A stretch of DNA of 8,526 bases from Caldilineaceae bacterium (lineage in GTDB: Bacteria; Chloroflexota; Anaerolineae; Caldilineales; Caldilineaceae): NCBI GenBank assembly GCA_015494005.1, contig WGCB01000027.1:1-8526 (forward strand), written 5' to 3'. This document shows positions 6,570-8,526 of this stretch, in pieces. The notes under the pieces were generated by a model. It had not been told where the DNA came from, did no database searches, and saw only the letters and a list, made by a program, of their open reading frames with translations. The first letter of the stretch is position 1. Each line of letters begins with the position of its first letter. The position numbers and the translations under genes are program-made.

Positions 6570-6596
6570 ACGGGGGAGCCGTGCGGCCACCCCCGT
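6570..6596 (-). promoter_or_regulatory. Strong hairpin in the PBP gene leader
   Basis: ACGGGGG (6570-6576) pairs with CCCCCGT (6590-6596), seven perfect pairs. Inside, GCC (6578-6580) pairs with GGC (6585-6587) around a 4-base loop, separated by a 1x2 internal loop. It lies between the candidate promoter and the ATG of the PBP gene, its near edge 29 bases upstream of that ATG. No U-tract follows in the minus direction, so it is not an ordinary terminator. It could stabilise the leader, control translation, or slow readthrough from the methyltransferase gene. A 21-codon frame (6558-6623) runs through it. Confidence 0.5.
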
Positions 6597-6639
6597 CGGA
6601 AGCACATCAGCAAAATGAACCATAAAAAGGCCAAGGGAT

Positions 6640-6669
6640 ATTTTAGCACCGGCCCCCAGGAACCACCAA
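6640..6669 (-). promoter_or_regulatory. Candidate sigma-70-type promoter of the PBP-surE operon
   Basis: On the minus strand the -10 box is TAAAAT (6640-6645) and the -35 box is TTGGTG (6664-6669), with an 18-base spacer. The -10 is one base from consensus; the -35 is moderate, matching the TTG half. The predicted transcript starts near 6633, giving a leader of about 92 bases. This is the only AT-rich patch in the gap, which supports it. No clear terminator for the upstream methyltransferase gene lies between, so readthrough is possible. Confidence 0.45.
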
Positions 6670-6732
6670 AGGATGCCACCTTTTGGGGCGATCCCTCGGT
6701 CCCAGGCAGGGAAAGCTGCCCCGTCCGGTCGC

Positions 6733-7539
6733 CTAGCCCGCCACCTTCTCCACCACCAGGAAATGGCTCAGCCCCAGGAGCCGCAGGGGTGTTCGCTCCA
6801 TCCCGTAGGTGATGCGCCGCAGCCAGCGCCCCAGGCCAGGACGCCGGGCCACCACGTTGTCGTAGCCGGGAAAGAGCTGGCTGTGGTGGCGGATGCGCAC
6901 GGGCTGGCCTCGGAAGAGATCCTGCAGGCCGCTGGCGGTGTAGGCCCGGACGTGGGGGGCCAGCCGGTTGCGCAGGGGATCCGGCAGGTAGTTGATCAGG
7001 GGCGTGTTGCCGAAGTGGTAGCGGCCCCGCCAGTAGTGGCCGTGGGTCTCGAAGGGGTAGAGCCGGTTGGGGACGAAGATCACCGCCCGGCCGCCGGGCC
7101 GCAGGGTGCGCACCATCTCCGCCGCGCTGGCCCGGTCGTCCTGGACGTGCTCCAGCACCTCGTGGCTCAGGACCAGGTCGAAGAAGTCGTCGGGGTAGGG
7201 CAGCTCCTCCCCCCTGCCCAGGACGAAGTAGGCGCCAGGCACGTGACGTACCGCCTGGGTCAGGTGGGCTGGCTCGATGTCCAGGCCGTGGATCGCCGTT
7301 GCGTGGGGCTGCAGGGCCCGGACGTACATGCCCACGCCGCAGCCATCCACCAGCACCCGCCCCACGCGCCCATCCGCCTGCCGGGGCGCCCAGGCCAGGA
7401 TCCGCTGCAGGCGCCGCTCCTGCCCGGCCCGCCAGACGAAGGAGGGATTGCCCCGCAGGGCCGCCCGCTCCCCGTGCAGGTCCGCGGGCAAGGAGGGCGT
7501 GGCCTGGGGCGAATTCGCAGATGGGGTGGATGGATTCAC
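6733..7539 (-). CDS. Class I SAM-dependent methyltransferase (Methyltransf_11-like), substrate unknown
   Basis: This 268-residue soluble protein has a Rossmann-type methyltransferase core. SAM motif I is VLVDGCGVG (62-70), the acidic residue after beta strand 2 is D87 (GLDIEP), post-motif HEVLEHV is at 126-132, and the LRPGG turn is at 146-150. The C-terminal half (PNRLYPFETHGH, then a Tyr/Arg-rich stretch) does not point to a substrate. The family is broad: small molecules, lipids, sugars and quinones are all possible. The GTG at 7539 is chosen because GAGGTGA sits eight bases upstream, starting right after the ubiE stop. The gap is 11 bases, so the two are almost certainly one transcript. 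The first 30 residues are Pro/Ser-rich and probably disordered. Confidence 0.93.
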   Translation of the reverse strand: MNPSTPSANSPQATPSLPADLHGERAALRGNPSFVWRAGQERRLQRILAWAPRQADGRVGRVLVDGCGVGMYVRALQPHATAIHGLDIEPAHLTQAVRHVPGAYFVLGRGEELPYPDDFFDLVLSHEVLEHVQDDRASAAEMVRTLRPGGRAVIFVPNRLYPFETHGHYWRGRYHFGNTPLINYLPDPLRNRLAPHVRAYTASGLQDLFRGQPVRIRHHSQLFPGYDNVVARRPGLGRWLRRITYGMERTPLRLLGLSHFLVVEKVAG

Positions 7540-7550
7540 CGAGTCACCTC

Positions 7551-8261
7551 TCAGGCTGTGCCCACATGGATGGCCACCGTGCCCAGCATGCGGGTGACGT
7601 AGAAGACATGGCGCAGGCCAGCCCGCTCCATGCGCCGGGCCAGCTCCTCCGGCGGGAGGAAGTGGACGGTGCTGTGGGGGAGGTAGCGGTAGGCCCGGCC
7701 GTTGGGGCTGAGGAGGGAGCCCAGCAGGGGCACCACCCGGAAAAAGTAGAGGCGGAAGAGGGGGCCCAGCAGGCTGCGGCTGGGGGGCACTGTCTCCAGG
7801 CAGACCACCCGGCCACCGGGCTTGGTGACCCGGGCCTGCTCTCGCAGGGCGGCGTCGATGTCCGTCACGTTGCGCAGGAGGAAGCCGCTGGTCACCGCAT
7901 CGAAGGTGTCGTCCGGGAAGGGGAGGCGCAGCCCGTCTCCCTGGACGAAGTGGACCGCGCCGGCCTTGGCCTGGCCCGCGGCCATCATCTCGTAGGTGAA
8001 GTCGCAGCCCACCGCCAGGACGGCGGGGTGCTGCCGGCGGGCCTCCCGGGCGATGTCCCCGGTGCCCGTGCCCACGTCCAGGAGCGCGCCCCGGGGCGGC
8101 AGCTGGCAGAGGCGCACCACTTCCCGGCGCCAGGCCACGTCCTGGCCCCCGGTCATGAGCCGGTTCATCAGGTCGTAGCGGGGCGCGATGTCCGCGAACA
8201 TGCGGTTGACGTAGCGGGCCTTCTCCTCCGGGGAGGGAAGGACGGGATCGGGTGCGGTCAT
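7551..8261 (-). CDS. ubiE: UbiE/MenG methyltransferase (demethylmenaquinone C-methyltransferase)
   Basis: This 236-residue cytoplasmic enzyme of the UbiE/COQ5/MenG family transfers methyl from SAM to carbon of demethylmenaquinone, the last step of menaquinone synthesis. FADIAPRYDLMNRLM (22-36) is the family N-terminal signature. SAM motif I is LLDVGTGTGD (60-69), D87 ends beta strand 2, SGFLLRNVTDI (125-135) is the family-specific post-motif, and RVTKPGGRVVCLE (144-156) is the second signature. In the first signature the usual Ser and His (S-x3-H-x2-W) are Thr37 and Asp41, a modest deviation. Length is normal. The ATG at 8261 lacks an obvious Shine-Dalgarno sequence but is the first Met before the signature. 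It heads a two-gene unit with the second methyltransferase. No other menaquinone genes are in the window. Confidence 0.96.
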   Translation of the reverse strand: MTAPDPVLPSPEEKARYVNRMFADIAPRYDLMNRLMTGGQDVAWRREVVRLCQLPPRGALLDVGTGTGDIAREARRQHPAVLAVGCDFTYEMMAAGQAKAGAVHFVQGDGLRLPFPDDTFDAVTSGFLLRNVTDIDAALREQARVTKPGGRVVCLETVPPSRSLLGPLFRLYFFRVVPLLGSLLSPNGRAYRYLPHSTVHFLPPEELARRMERAGLRHVFYVTRMLGTVAIHVGTA

Positions 8262-8338
8262 GGGCGGCTCAGCCTGGCTCTGCGGCTCTGGACATTCGAT
8301 GCACGGTGGGCACGGGTCACACAGACAAATTCAGGAGA

Positions 8339-8368
8339 ATTATACGGCCCCGGCGCGGAAAGGGCCAA
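8339..8368 (-). promoter_or_regulatory. Probable sigma-70-type promoter of ubiE
   Basis: On the minus strand an exact TATAAT (8339-8344) follows TTGGCC (8363-8368) at an 18-base spacing. The -35 box has four of six consensus bases. The transcript would start near 8332, leaving a leader of about 70 bases before the ubiE ATG. The box sits in the most AT-rich part of the divergent gap. This is the best promoter in the window. Confidence 0.6.
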
Positions 8369-8393
8369 ACTGCCCCGAGCTGTCGGCTGCCCC

Positions 8394-8422
8394 TTCCCTT
8401 TCTGCCCGGAAACAGGTATCAT
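8394..8422 (+). promoter_or_regulatory. Possible divergent plus-strand promoter
   Basis: TATCAT (8417-8422) lies 17 bases after TTCCCT (8394-8399). The -10 box is one base from consensus; the -35 is poor (three of six). It would drive transcription rightwards, towards the ATG at 8511. The case is weak on sequence alone but fits a divergent gap. Confidence 0.25.
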
Positions 8423-8510
8423 GGGGGCACAGCACCGTATCCTGTTCAGCATCCCGTTGCCTGCATCCATTTTTTCCATCTCCCATCCCACCACCCATCG
8501 CGCCCCCGCC

Positions 8511-8526
8511 ATGACCACCCTACGAG
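8511..8526 (+). CDS. Possible start of a divergent gene, cut by the right edge
   Basis: An ATG at 8511 begins a frame (Met-Thr-Thr-Leu-Arg) that leaves the window after five codons. There is no Shine-Dalgarno sequence; the bases before it are C-rich. It is suggested only by position: about 90 bases downstream of a possible plus-strand promoter and divergent from ubiE. Nothing can be said about its product, and it may not be a gene. Confidence 0.2.

Noticed and set aside
6655..6732. Intrinsic terminator after the second methyltransferase
   Set aside because: A short GGCAG/CTGCC stem exists but no U-tract follows in the minus direction.

Overview
This is a GC-rich window, roughly two thirds G+C in the genes and visibly lower before base 786. 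Six complete protein genes all lie on the minus strand. A menaquinone-type UbiE/MenG methyltransferase, a class A penicillin-binding protein (PBP) with long C-terminal Ig-like modules, and a membrane PH/DUF1648-like protein beside SurE and an Alg5-like glycosyltransferase suggest a high-GC, free-living bacterium. My best guess is Chloroflexota (Anaerolineae/Caldilineae type). This is inference from gene style, with no database search behind it.

Layout, right to left in the direction of transcription. A short divergent region (8262-8510) carries a good minus-strand promoter with an exact TATAAT box. It drives ubiE (7551-8261), then a second SAM methyltransferase (6733-7539) whose ribosome-binding site starts at the ubiE stop. 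A 191-base gap (6542-6732) holds a candidate promoter and a strong leader hairpin for the class A PBP gene (3386-6541). This is followed at short spacing by surE (2550-3350), a PH-domain membrane protein (1632-2522) and a family 2 glycosyltransferase (787-1584, probable TTG start). The last four probably form one envelope-related transcription unit: peptidoglycan synthesis, a nucleotide phosphatase, a membrane protein of unknown role and a sugar transferase. The first two are probably a separate transcript.

The left 786 bases are different. Bases 1-69 look like the end of an insertion sequence: a TIR-like end followed by the first 16 codons of a minus-strand ORF that leaves the window. Two tandem 15-bp repeats (79-108) follow. 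From about 105 to 758 there is no convincing protein gene but an unusual density of inverted repeats: a 12-pair stem, a 19-pair stem with one bulge, several 8-bp perfect stems and long-range 9-10-bp complementarities. I read this as a candidate large structured non-coding RNA (or the DNA of a non-autonomous mobile element with such an RNA), convergent with the glycosyltransferase gene. I cannot assign it to a known class by eye, and it is the most interesting part of the window.
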